Assembly (NCBI GenBank): GCA_019614645.1
Contig: JABWDB010000035.1
Location: 3,410,001 to 3,474,000, forward strand
DNA: 64,000 nucleotides
Direction of reading: 5' to 3'
From: Stratiolaelaps scimitus
Taxonomy: Eukaryota; Arthropoda; Arachnida; Mesostigmata; Laelapidae
The stretch's first letter is position 1. Each line of letters starts with the position of its first letter. The position numbers and the translations under genes were made by a program. The notes under the pieces were generated by a model. The model was not told the origin of the DNA. It was given only the letters and a program-made list of their open reading frames with translations, and did not search any database. Below are positions 51,001 to 61,384 of this stretch, in pieces.

Positions 51001-54000
51001 AATAGATAAAAGTTCTGCGATAGTTTTATCACCTGATGATGGCTGACTGGCTCTGTTCAGCACTGTCACGTACAGTGGAGTAGTCAACCTCGATATTACT
51101 AGGTGAATAATGGTTTGATAATACATAATCTAATGGCGCGAGCAATCGATCCACGAGAAAACATCATCGTCTACTCTAATCGATAGAGTTATGGATATGT
51201 TTCCACGTGAAAAATTCAGCTAACTCCATCTGCTGCTCGTTGAGGTCTCCGATTGATGACTAGAAAGAACTCTGTTCGGATTTCTCATCGACTAATTGCC
51301 CTGGTAGAGATCCGTTACTTCTCCTGTAAGCCCGTAATACTGTGAAAGGAAGATCTGAGCTGGCAGAGAGTGGGCCTTGAGGGAGAATTCGAGTTTAGTG
51401 GGTAGAGGTGTTAGCGGAGCAAGTCCAGTCGCGGGGGGGGGCGAGGAGTTCCACACTGCTCCGAGCAATACTCATCGGAGTGTCCAGCAACGACAGTGCG
51501 TAAAAATCGCATGCCCAAGCTTCAGAAAAGAAATGCGCATCCCCAAGCGTCAAGAAACAGTCAGTATATCGCGAACGACGCATGGATACAACACTCGACT
51601 ATTCAAGCGAAACAGGCCTAGAGGAAGAACAAAAACTTAATTTCAAAGCATTGCTCTTCTTTGCAATAACGACGCAAGTAACGATGAACTTCAACTGTTT
51701 TGTTTAGCAGATCAACATGCTTCGGCTGAGAAAGCACACGATTTCGAGCGCTATTTAATACCAGTGCTTAATGTTGGATCACCTTCACAAGTGAACGCAG
51801 CCAATAATGGTACAAAGCATAGAATTAAGGTCTAGTCAGACTTGAACTCGTGGATGGCGATTTTGATTCAGCCATTCAACACTGAGACTAAGTCGATTTT
51901 GATTGAGTTACTAGCCAATTATTATTGGATCTATCTCAGGGGGTTTTATGAAACCCTTCACGAAATATATCGTCGACCTCAAATATAACCAGGGTATACA
52001 ATTATGTTCAATTTGTTATTTAAATCTCCAATAACATTTTCTACCGAGGCAATGAACGAATACGCCTAACTTGCACCACCCACCGTGCTAGACTCTTCAA
52101 GTGGCACAGTTCAACTGAAAATTCTACTCTGTATACTATTTCATGGGCAGGTTTCCTCGATTGACGACAGCCAGTTATAACAATCAAACGAACAACTACA
52201 AATTGGGCGATTCCCCAATTCACCACCGCCCACGCCAGTGCAGTCCAGCTCCAGACCGATTTAGCGATATCACATCCCTGTTTGAGCGAAACTCTCACGC
52301 AAGGTCATTACGAGAGGCCACTGCACTTCAGTGTGTATAAGCACGTCTACGTAGGTGGCGAAAAAAAAGCAGCCATTAGATCAGTACACGCCTCCCAGCA
52401 GGTTTGTGTACAGGTCTATGTGTACAGGATTGTATGCAAGAGCACATGAGGCAAGTGTCCCGCTAGTCGATGCAACCAGATTGTACAATGCGTGCGGTAC
52501 GACACAATATCGAAAGTATACACATAGTAATATAAACAATCATATAAACACATGGGACTGCATTTTGTCGTTCACGATCTGTTCTGCTAAGCAAAACACT
52601 TCAATTAATGGTAATTTTGCAGTACTATCATGTATATCGTTATGGATGTGTAGCTAAGAGTGCTAAATACATTTATGGGCTTGTTTGACGAGGCGATTGG
52701 TTCGCTATTACGATATACAGCCCCTATATTTATATTTGGCGGAAGTATGTCGCTAACTGCCATAAAATTATTCGCTAACTACAATATTCGAATTCAGTGG
52801 TTCAGCAGAAAGGAAGCTACCGTTATATATATATGAGGGTACAACTTTCAGATCAGACGAGCCCTTCAACAAAAAAACATCTATCCTATACAATAGCCTC
52901 GCAATAGAACACATAAGACACAGGGTGACAGTCAAGTACGCTTGAGTATCCGGTGTGTTCGTAGGGTTACGCAAAATCCCATGGATTGACTGAGCAAATT
53001 CGATGCTTCCAAGACTAGCCTACTCCGCACCCTCCTTTCTTGATTGTGCCTGCCAATAAACACTGATTTATACAGTAGGGTGTATTTTAAAGTAGAACTA
53101 AGAAAGAGGAAAAGCTCCACAAAAGTTATCCCGAAGAACGCCGAAGTCCAGTGAAACTCTTGAAGTGCCGCTAGGATTTTTTTAGCGAAGTCTGTCCGTT
53201 CTCTACGGTCTTTTTCCCTTTCTATTTTGTTATACAAGACACGTTACAGTCGAGATAGATGTCTGCAGAAAAAACAAAAACAACAACAATAACGCTCACG
53301 AAAGCCTATCATCAAAATCGTCATATTTTGCTTAATCTCCCATAGCGGCTTGCGTTACTTTCTGTTCTTAACATATGCATATCAACAGAACGTCATGTAG
53401 GCAACGACGTTAAGTGTTCTAGTAAGTCAGATATATCGCATAACGCACAATCGACATAACGACGTGGGTAGCATTACTTCGGGAAGAGGCTTCACGTCTC
53501 ACGATGACGATGTTGCATGGTTCAACGTAATACCATCTCGCTAACATCGATGCCTTGGTATAAGGCTGTGTTTAGATCTGATGGCCAAGGAGAAAGTGGA
53601 CTGTCCACATAATGCCTGAGGCGGTGGGGCTGTCACATTATCTGTTGATGAAAATGGGTCCCCATTGCGAGCGTCTTGTGGATATGAATATCTGGCAAAA
53701 TGGCTTAACTGATCGATTTCTCCCAAGTCAGAAATTAGATTTGTAGAGCTTAAGGATCTCAGATGGAACCAAACAGTTAGAGGTGACATCTGAGCAATCA
53801 CCCAGGGAAAGAGCTTAGATAAGCTTTGACCGGATATGTGGCAAGGTCCCGGGTTCAAATCCTGCCGTGGCTAGCCACACTGATGTTTGGACTTTTTCTG
53901 CCGATATTTCTTGGCGTAATGTCACCATATCGATGACTGCCAATGAGTGTTCTCTAGAAGAAGGGCTGCGGGCCAGTCGACCAGAAAAATAATATTTTTT

Positions 54001-56474
54001 ACATGGAAATAAACAATGAGCAATCCTCTCTTTAATTCGGGCAACACACAACTTAATATATATATTTTTTAATGATTAGCAGCATTATATCTGTTGAATC
54101 TCAATAGTTTGATGAAAACAGTAGAGGGCCATCATCTCCTATGGCGTATCGTTATCGTGACCATAAGTCCCATTATATGAATTCGATTATACATAGCGAG
54201 CATCTAATGTTAGATAACTAAATGGTGGCACTAACCAAGCACAAGTGAGAGTGCATATCCGAGAGGAGCCTGAGTCCACAAGATTCCATTCTTGAAAACG
54301 GACTCGGCCGTTCCATTGATGTAGCCGCCGCCAACCCATGTCGCCGTCATGGTGAAAATTCCGACAAAGAGACCTAAAAGAACAAGGACAAAATATCATA
54401 AGTTGGAGCTTATATTTATATATATATATATATAATTCTATATATAGCTGCTGTAAATGTTGTTTGTTATTGTTGTTTATTAGAACGTATTACGAATGAT
54501 GAGAGATTAAGTGCAATTGTATTGGGCATAGTAGTCGGCCAATCGAAAATCATTAGTTGTTTAGCTGAGCGACGGAGCTTGTTTCCCATCTCATGAATGC
54601 GATGCTGTGCTGCACCGTTCAATCTGTTTCCAGTTAGGATTTGTTTGTAACGCTTGGAAAAACGACAATATAATTAAATTGTTCGATAATTAATTTATGG
54701 TAACTGGGTAGTTATAAAAAAATGTATGCTAATTTAATTATTGGTATAAATACATAGCGAGTTATGCGATATAGCGAAGTGCACTCGAAGGTGTTCTGTT
54801 GCGAGTCATTTCGAGTTGAACAGGAATCGACAGATCAGTACAAAGAACACAGTCACAATGTGACGAGTTATAATAACACATGATGGCTCTGGAGATAATT
54901 CGCTACGCCTTTCTGGAGTTGATCATGTATATATATATATATATATATATATGCTTACCTGCTGTAGCTAAAAAAGCTAAATAATAATATGTATATACAT
55001 ATATGAAAGATGAAAGTTCTGTACATCGATTATCGTAGCTTTCATCTGTACAGAGATGCCTATCTCTTGTGAAAGCTAGTATGTGATTCTTTACAAGTTG
55101 CTGTGGATAGTGACATTTCTGTGTAATATCAATGATCTATTTAGATGTTTGCGCGTCTCGGCTATAAGCCCTGTTCCACTGAATGAATTGGGTTTCTGAC
55201 TTATGTTGCTGTTGTTTACGATAATTAGCTACTACTGCGACCGTGTGGTATCATACTGTTCTCTGGGAATAGCTCTTGTAGAATTTTCGAATTTCATTAT
55301 GGCTAAATATAGAGATTTTCAACACAATGAACGAAACTGGAGCTGTCAATAAATCGTCGACCCAACGGAACAGCATCGCAGTGGTGTGTCAACTCTCACA
55401 AAAGTAAAGAAGATCGATAGATAAATCTATCTATGGGATGGGACATGATTCGCAGGCTGATATCTGCGCACGAGCTCCTGCACACAGGGTGGAGTCGAAT
55501 CACAAGGCGACTTCCGACTCCGAGGGTCTGTCTGTTAGATTAATTTAGTGGTACTTCAGAGTGATTTATTGACAACGCTGAGGAGTGCGCGATCACATAT
55601 ATAGCATAATATTATATGACAAGTCGAAATGTGATACAATTATTATTGTTATTATGGATTGTCGGCAAGTTTATTTGTAACTATTAAGATAGAATGCGTA
55701 TAAAATATATCAGGATATTCGCCTGCGAACGGAGAACATCCAAAAATGCAGAGGATTTATCTGAGAACACAGAGACAGTGGCTTAGCAAAGCGGATACCG
55801 GCCGCCTGGCCAATCAGTGTATCAATAAGTCCGCAGAAGGACGATGATGATTATGATGTGGTAGTCATCCGATTGTACAATTAAGTCGTACGTTCAGTGT
55901 GTTGCAGCTGTCCACGCTAATTGGCCTAATTAGGTCGGCCCGAACGAGCCTTCAGTCTTCTAATAGTTAACCTAGAAGGTCGAGCGGAAGAGGGCCAGCC
56001 GGATAATTTTATTCAGCCTTCAATCAGCTAAGGGCTGGAATTGGCTTCGGAATTGGCCAAGAACGAGACGTTTTAATAACGGCCAACGAAAGGTCAGTGC
56101 CAAACAGGTGTGCACAGGCTGTTGCCATATAAGAAAGCCAACAACTGTAAAGAGTGATTACTTTCTAGAGTATTGCTTAGGACATCTGCTCATCACGATG
56201 TGTACGAGAGGGTCGTCAAATCAGAAGCGTACATGTATATACATTTATATACATCTATAAGAATTTGGAGCCTGTTTGATATTTAATGAGTTATCTTAAG
56301 TGGACCATAATAGCGGGAGCGTGTGCGTAAATTGAAAAGGTTGCCATTTTCAGGCAGTTTCGAATTGGGACATCGCTCATTATCAATACCACCCTCCGGT
56401 TCCTTTGAAATAGTCTGCGTACAGTTAGCTTACTTGTGACCTGCACTTGTAAGTAGTGGCCCAAGTGTAGGCAT

Positions 56475-56508
<34 letters not shown>

Positions 56509-57334
56509 TTTAGAAAGCCGAGACGAACGACGTGTTTGCGTAACCGCCGGCCGTCACACGATTTCGCAACTCTCGTGTAACGCGTACGTACTTCTCAGCT
56601 GACTTTTTAGCTAGATCGCCTGTCAAAAGGACCATTTATGTGCCTAGTAGACGAGTAATATCCTTAGTGGAGATACCAGTAGCTGTACCTAGTGTCCCAA
56701 TGAACCGATGATACAGAAATGGCCTCGTGTCAAAGCAGCTCCCCAGGTTTCATTTGCTATCTCGAATAATTTGTTTCTGTCTTTATTATAGCCCCCCCCT
56801 CTCTCTCTCTCTCTATCACTCTCATTCACTCTATGATTATGACTTAACGGCTTTTTAAAAGTGAACGACATAATTAACCTCAAATACCAGAGGTCATATA
56901 TATATATATACCAGCCCCTGCAATGGGGAATAGTAGACGTTTGAAAAATTATACATCATTCATTAAAACGACATCGCCTAATAAAATCATGTAAATAATG
57001 GCTACGTATGGTATAAACAAGTATCATATCGTATTCACAGCACACAGGCCGGATTCACTGTTCATCACGAGTGACACTCGGCGAAGTATACCACAGCAAG
57101 AACACACACGATATTCTACGCTATTCTGAAGCTAATAGCGAGGATACTCCTCGGCGCAGGATGTCACTCCTGTGTACGATACGAACCTATATTTCTTCCG
57201 GCGAGCATCACGTCATCAGCCTCACCTTCTTCACCGGTTCGCTTACCGCTCTTACGGCCGGCCCAGATACCGACGGCAAGGATCAGAATGTAAAACAGCA
57301 CCACCGACACGATACCAGCAAAGTTCACCGTCAT
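38853..57334 (-). CDS. ChT: High-affinity choline transporter (SLC5A7 family), 8 coding exons
   Basis: This gene encodes a sodium- and chloride-dependent plasma-membrane transporter. The family recaptures choline at cholinergic terminals for acetylcholine synthesis. I joined the coding exons 57334-57187, 54373-54236, 50798-50643, 43453-43305, 41523-41032, 40331-40133, 39616-39320 and 39082-38853. They total 1809 nt, or 602 residues plus TAG; human CHT1 has 580 residues. All seven introns begin with GT, end with AG and keep phase. Family signatures include [15 protein letters not shown] (about residues 60-73), [68 protein letters not shown] and [14 protein letters not shown]339 and E442 match positions reported as important in the mammalian protein (D349, E451). 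N293 (NET) matches a known glycosylation site. The start ATG follows an in-frame TGA two codons upstream and has A at -3. Intron sizes are about 2.8, 3.4, 7.2, 1.8, 0.7, 0.5 and 0.24 kb. The C-terminal exon is the least certain part. Confidence 0.93.
39320..39616 (-). CDS. ChT: ChT coding exon 7
   Basis: Residues 428-526. It starts [16 protein letters not shown] after acceptor tcgttttcag. It includes the conserved glutamate (E442), [13 protein letters not shown] and the cytoplasmic boundary [10 protein letters not shown], matching TLPPKLDVFD of CHT1. It then enters the C-terminal tail with [20 protein letters not shown]. The donor is CAA|GTAAGT, an excellent consensus. Reading through the donor would give a 27-residue alternative tail ending EIPPD. 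Confidence 0.93.
40133..40331 (-). CDS. ChT: ChT coding exon 6
   Basis: Residues 362-427. It starts [20 protein letters not shown] after a cgactag acceptor in phase 0, runs through TATAMALLTK-like TAMALTVKS and [20 protein letters not shown], and ends NTYGSL-G at donor G|GTGAGC. Close to CHT1 throughout. Confidence 0.95.
41032..41523 (-). CDS. ChT: ChT coding exon 5 (largest exon)
   Basis: Residues 198-361 (164 codons, phase 0 at both ends). It starts [14 protein letters not shown] after acceptor cgattacag and ends KLIFRQN before donor GTAAGT. It carries LGTVD-like [28 protein letters not shown], an NET glycosylation sequon, and the strongly conserved [20 protein letters not shown]. The open frame continues upstream into the intron without a stop, so the exon boundary is set by the acceptor and by homology. 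Confidence 0.97.
43305..43453 (-). CDS. ChT: ChT coding exon 4
   Basis: Residues 148-197. It encodes [10 protein letters not shown], an NNT sequon and [20 protein letters not shown] followed by [12 protein letters not shown], covering two membrane segments. The acceptor is aattttcag|GA and the donor is CTG|GTAAGC, ending in phase 0. Confidence 0.95.
48471..48700. repeat. 20-bp direct repeats flanking a 190-bp segment
   Basis: cccctaaaaatgacccagga occurs at 48471-48490 and again at 48681-48700. A shorter copy (cccctaaaaat) is at 48509-48519. Between them lie the 23-bp hairpin and a ccccggtgg tandem (48571-48588). Confidence 0.85.
48518..48567. repeat. Perfect 23-bp inverted repeat with a GACA loop
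   Basis: The left arm 48518-48540 (attctctgccttactcgtac plus ccc) and the right arm 48545-48567 (its exact reverse complement) surround gaca. It is the longest non-AT hairpin seen in the window. Confidence 0.92.
50412..50467. repeat. Minisatellite of CCTCGAAA-type units
   Basis: About six imperfect 8-10 bp copies: cctcgaaaa, cctcgaaa, cctcgaa, cctcaaaaa, cctcgaaa, cctcgaaaa. Confidence 0.85.
50586..50610. repeat. (TA)n microsatellite
   Basis: AT array of about 25 bp, with an interrupted continuation. Confidence 0.88.
50643..50798 (-). CDS. ChT: ChT coding exon 3
   Basis: Residues 96-147. It reads [20 protein letters not shown], then [20 protein letters not shown] and ends SAAILAAL. It corresponds to the CHT1 stretch with [10 protein letters not shown] and [10 protein letters not shown]. 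The acceptor is ctgttttacag|GA and the donor is CTAG|GTTAGA. Phase 1 on both sides. Confidence 0.95.
51830..51900 (-). repeat. tRNA-like relic
   Basis: The minus strand reads cgacttagtctcagtgttga then atggctgaatcaaaatcgcc, then atccacgagttcaagtc. The order is that of a tRNA D arm, an anticodon arm (atggc/gccat stem, with an oversized loop) and a B box (GAGTTCAAGTC). The T stem is imperfect, so it is probably not functional. Confidence 0.4.
53800..53880 (+). repeat. tRNA-derived SINE-like relic
   Basis: gagcttagataagctttgac then ggcaaggtcccgggttcaaa and tcctgccgtggctagcc follow the order of a D-arm-like A region and a clear B box (GGTTCAAATCC), then continue into a non-tRNA body. This layout is typical of tRNA-derived SINEs. 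Confidence 0.45.
54236..54373 (-). CDS. ChT: ChT coding exon 2
   Basis: Residues 50-95. It encodes [20 protein letters not shown], then an NGTAE stretch and ends LGYALSLVL. This is nearly identical to the CHT1 segment for TM2 and the following loop. The acceptor is ctttttag|GT and the donor is G|GTTAGT; both junctions are phase 1. The same DNA has a longer open frame that is out of phase and unrelated to the transporter. Confidence 0.94.
54928..54952. repeat. (TA)n microsatellite
   Basis: AT array of about 25 bp in ChT intron 1. Confidence 0.9.
56475..56502. repeat. (TA)n microsatellite
   Basis: AT array of about 28 bp in ChT intron 1. Confidence 0.9.
57187..57334 (-). CDS. ChT: ChT coding exon 1 (N-terminus, TM1)
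   Basis: Residues 1-49 plus one base. It starts [20 protein letters not shown], with a hydrophobic first membrane segment at about residues 6-25, and ends AGRNI-G, matching GGRDIG of the vertebrate protein. An in-frame TGA lies two codons before the ATG. The donor is G|GTTCGT, which is weaker than the other donors in this gene. Read-through into intron 1 would add only five residues or so before a TGA. Phase 1 fits exon 2 exactly. Confidence 0.85.
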
Positions 57335-58480
57335 GGTTCAGTCTTCGTGTGCCGCTGCAGTCTCCAAAATGTTCGATGCGCGTTCGTACTGTCACAATAG
57401 CACCGTTCGTCCGTTCGCCCCTGTGGTCTATGTCTTCTCTGTGTGTGTGAATCTCTCTCTCTCTCTCTCTATCTGTTTGCCTATCAATGTGTCTGGCTGT
57501 GTGTCTCTTGTTTGCGTTTATTGGTCTCGTCTTGTTCCTTCGACACTTTCCCCTTCGTTTGCTGTTCGTAGCAGCAAAGGACAACAAGTGCAACTCGCGG
57601 GGTATCCCGCCTCTCAGCGCCTCTTCTATCACTGCATTCGAGCCGATACGTCCGATAGAAATGTATGAGACGGTGGAGGGTGAATGAGTGACTGAATGAT
57701 CGACGATATTGTACCCGTTCGTCGACAACAATCGACAACAATCAACCGGATAACGAGACAGGTCGTTTCACGAGGTTCAGAATCCCGATGGGCGACGAAC
57801 CCGCCACACCGTGTGAGGATGGTGAGTTGTACACTTGTTGTTTGCTCTTGTTGTTTGTATATGCCGTATGATGTTCTATTATCGATTCGTTGTTTGCTGG
57901 CCTGGACGCTGGAGGCGGGTGAACGAAATGCCGGACCGGATGATGATTTGACAAGGGGACAACTTGTTCGATTGTCAGCTGATCCCTGAGAGAGGGTACG
58001 TTTTCGACAGGAATCGCTAAAGGACTAACAACGAGTGGTAAATGTACGGGTAGTTGTAGCACGTCTACCGTCGACCGTCAGATGTGCGAGGGGTAAATGC
58101 TGACAGGTGAACATCGCGATTAACAGCAAGAGTCTTCGTCGTCAAATGCGAAAGGAAATGCTTTTTTTCTCTCTCTCTCTCTGTCTCCTTTTGTCTTTTT
58201 CCGGCAAGTAAATGTCTATGCACTGGACGGTAACGTTATGGATTGTCTCGCATCTGGGAGGTTCTGTGTTTCTTCTGCTGCAGCTACAGTGCTGCGATCG
58301 CTATTAGATGATTGTGTATACGTGGCTGTGCGTGTGTATGTGTTCATGTGTGGTGTAGTATCGTGTAGAGACTTGCAGATCGGCACCCTCAAGAGTAGGT
58401 CACTCGAGCCGAGCTCGCTCAACGCTCAGCCGTATACATCCACGTTAGGTTCAGCCGAGCCTGAAAACGCAAGACAATAT
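57335..58480 (-). other. ChT 5' flank, probable 5' UTR or promoter region
   Basis: Directly upstream of the ChT start. It is moderately GC-rich, with a (CT)n at 57452-57471 (GA repeats on the gene strand) and another at 58170-58183. Frames open on both strands lack recognisable domains. On the gene strand gagactgcag at about 57356 could be a splice acceptor for a 5' UTR exon. On the plus strand GGATG|GTGAGT at 57822 is donor-like, so a divergent transcript is conceivable. Confidence 0.35.
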
Positions 58481-61200
58481 TAACAACACGGTTATCAGGA
58501 TTACCCTTGTTTAGCACTATTGATACGTTATCATAAGCAGTAGCGCAGTAGTATTTAATAAATCAGGAATATATAGGGTATGGTGCATACAATTCATCGT
58601 ATACCATACAAAACAAGTGACCAGTCGCCTAGAACTATGCGACTGTGTTGAAATGTTTGTTAGAGTCATGTCGAAGCAGGGGCACTATACATCAGCCCAC
58701 TGACTCTCGAAGGAATAGCCCTCATGCGTTAATTGATCCCCAGATCGTAAGCAAATAACTGGCAGTCATTGGCACTTTCATTCGACGACGAAGGCGGTGT
58801 GATACGTCTGTGCTAACTGACAGTTGTCTCTGGGTTTACACAGAACAGCTTGTAAAAAGGGACATGCAGCCTGTTTGCCTTGGTGGAAAATAAGCCCAGG
58901 GCAGAATCGAAGTGGTAATGTGACCAGGATAACGGCCCGGATCGCAGCCCAGGCAGCGTTTCTAAGTTTGTCCGTAACCGTCTTCCATGTACGGAAGACG
59001 ACAGGCCGCTCAATGGATCTATATATTCGTTCAAGATACGATAATGTATGGAAATCGATGATGAATCGATAGCAATTAGTTCTTCGCTCCCAAAATGGGT
59101 CTTCATGGTTCCACCTCGAACATAAATGAACAACAAAGAAGTGGATTTATAAAACGAAAGGTGGATGAATAGAAACGAAATGAAATAGGCGCATGTCATT
59201 CTAATAATATTCCAATTGATCCCCATTAAACCCAACCCCGATTATTCGTGGGCATATTGGCACTGAGAGATTTCGATCCTGTTAAAACACTTTCTATATT
59301 TCGCAACACAACGTTGATTAGAACGTTAATACAATGCATTGATTAGTACATATCCTATGATCATGCTTCTGTAGATAACTTCATAAACTCAGAAAGGCTC
59401 AGAAAAAGAACTTCGGAAAATCTCGTCCCTTGGTTCGTGAAGCAACGTGTTTACGTATTCAACGTGTTTAGCGACGGAGCGTCGCGAACATATCGTGAAA
59501 GCATTTTTATACCTATTATTTAAGCTCTATCTACTGGTCACTTAAGTTTTTGCCATTTCGAGAGTGGCCTCGATTTGCGTTGCTACCTGGTCACGTGATG
59601 AGGTATCGGGTCTTGGGGACAGCTTCCTTTGGGTTCAGTTGTCATTTCACTTGGGTCGTCAAATATACGAATCTACGAAGTACTCAAAGTGCCTTGGATG
59701 ATTCTTTGATGGGCCCGGCCGACAAAGGATATTAGTGAGGGGAGCCTTAGAAACCAACTGGAGCCTACGGCGCTCGTTTTCAATTCATACGACGATGAGG
59801 CCGAATGGATTGGTTTCACGCGACTAGGTGTTTCAACTATGCTCCATTTTCTTCTCTCTCTCTCTCTCTTTCTCTGTATCCTGAACTACGTGGTAACATT
59901 TGCCAGCAAGTTTCCAGACAACACGATACGTATGTTGCACCAAATGCGTTAATATGTGATAGATTGCTTATTTCTCATTCAGAGAACGCATCTAGCCTGC
60001 AATAGCGGGGCCAACTTGAGGGGGAATACTTTTCCTCTCTAGTCTTGTCAATTTGCTTCATTACGACGATTGCCCATATTAGAACGTGTACACGAGCCAG
60101 TGCCCTAGAGGATACCTGGAAGATTCGAATCGACGCAACAGTCATGCGCTATTGCGTTGGTGTAACTATCACCGCAATCCAGTTCATTTACGAATGTATA
60201 TGAACTGATGTCTGTCAATTGAAACCTCTACACTTCTCATACTAAACACTGATATTTTAGATGAACATTTTTTTAGGGCCGAATTTTTTGCGACCTTTCT
60301 GTGTTCAGCTATTTTATCTGGCACTCAAAGGAAAGCAAAGATCAAGATTTCCAAACTCGACCCTCAAATCAGACCCTCGACTCCAGCGCGATAAGAGAGC
60401 TAGCTGTTGTTATTTACCCTTCCTTATAAGCGGTCAAGGAAGGACACGGCTGGATTTAACAGGTTGTCAATTCACGAGGTCGGAGTATGTTTGAGATAGA
60501 ATCGCTTGAGTTTATATGACGAAGAGATATACGCATATTAACATAACGACCGTATATTGACAGTGGCCATAGCGGATTCTTTAAGCTGGCACTCGGCTAG
60601 TCGACCTTATATGTGACAGGCCTGAGCACTTAACCTTTGGGTACACTATGAAAACCTGTGATAGCCCCCTCCGCGCCTGGAAAGATTTGAATCCAAGTCA
60701 TTCCAGCGAAATCGTCAATCACACCAATGGAACGACAGATAATAATAATAGTTCCTTCACAAAATCGCAATAGTGCCCTTTGATATCGCTTAAACCCACA
60801 GTATCAGCCAGTAGTTCGTCGAATATCTGGCACAGTATTACACCACTATAGTACACAATACAGGATATTGTACCATAGCATAGATGACTATCCACCCACG
60901 CTTCTGTCGGCAATACCTGTTATACCCATATATCCGCCTATGGATAGGGTTTCGCAAAGTGCTCGTGTATGTATCTACGTGCAGTAGTTGCGACGCATTA
61001 TACAAATAAGAATCTTATGAGTGTATTATTGCCCACCGGTTCTTGCAGTCATTCGTCATCCCAACGCAGAGGGACAGGCTCTGTGGGGTGAGGCATGATG
61101 CCTGGCGCAGAGCGAAACGGTAGTCCCATTGATGGCTCGCAAATAACAATAATCGTGGAGGCGATACTTTGGTTGAAACAGACGTGCGTGTTTGTAGAGT

Positions 61201-61338
<138 letters not shown>

Positions 61339-61352
61339 TTCATATATGTTCC

Positions 61353-61384
61353 AACTTTATACGTTATATATAACGTATAAAGTT
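61353..61384. repeat. Perfect 32-bp palindrome
   Basis: aactttatacgttata and its exact reverse complement tataacgtataaagtt meet with no spacer, 20 bp from the 131-bp (TA)n array. Confidence 0.9.

Larger units (their letters stand above)
50799..54235 (-). other. ChT: ChT intron 2 (3.4 kb)
   Basis: GT-AG. Contains two tRNA-like relics (about 51830-51900 on minus, 53800-53880 on plus) and a G-run at 51433-51440. No nested gene seen. Confidence 0.75.
54374..57186 (-). other. ChT: ChT intron 1 (2.8 kb)
   Basis: Begins with the weak donor GTTCGT and ends ctttttag. Contains (TA)n arrays (54413-54436, 54928-54952, 56475-56502, 56896-56910), an inverted pair agatgaaag / ctttcatct (about 55006-55050) and a (CT)n at about 56799-56815. 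Confidence 0.75.

Noticed and set aside
54187..54399. 70-codon minus-strand frame over ChT exon 2
   Set aside because: Out of phase with the transporter; the adjacent frame gives the conserved [13 protein letters not shown] segment.
1086..57827. Donor-like GTGAGT/GTGAGC sites at 1086, 20990, 37655 and 57822 as proof of untranslated exons
   Set aside because: A six-base motif is expected many times by chance in 64 kb. Without transcripts these are only hints.
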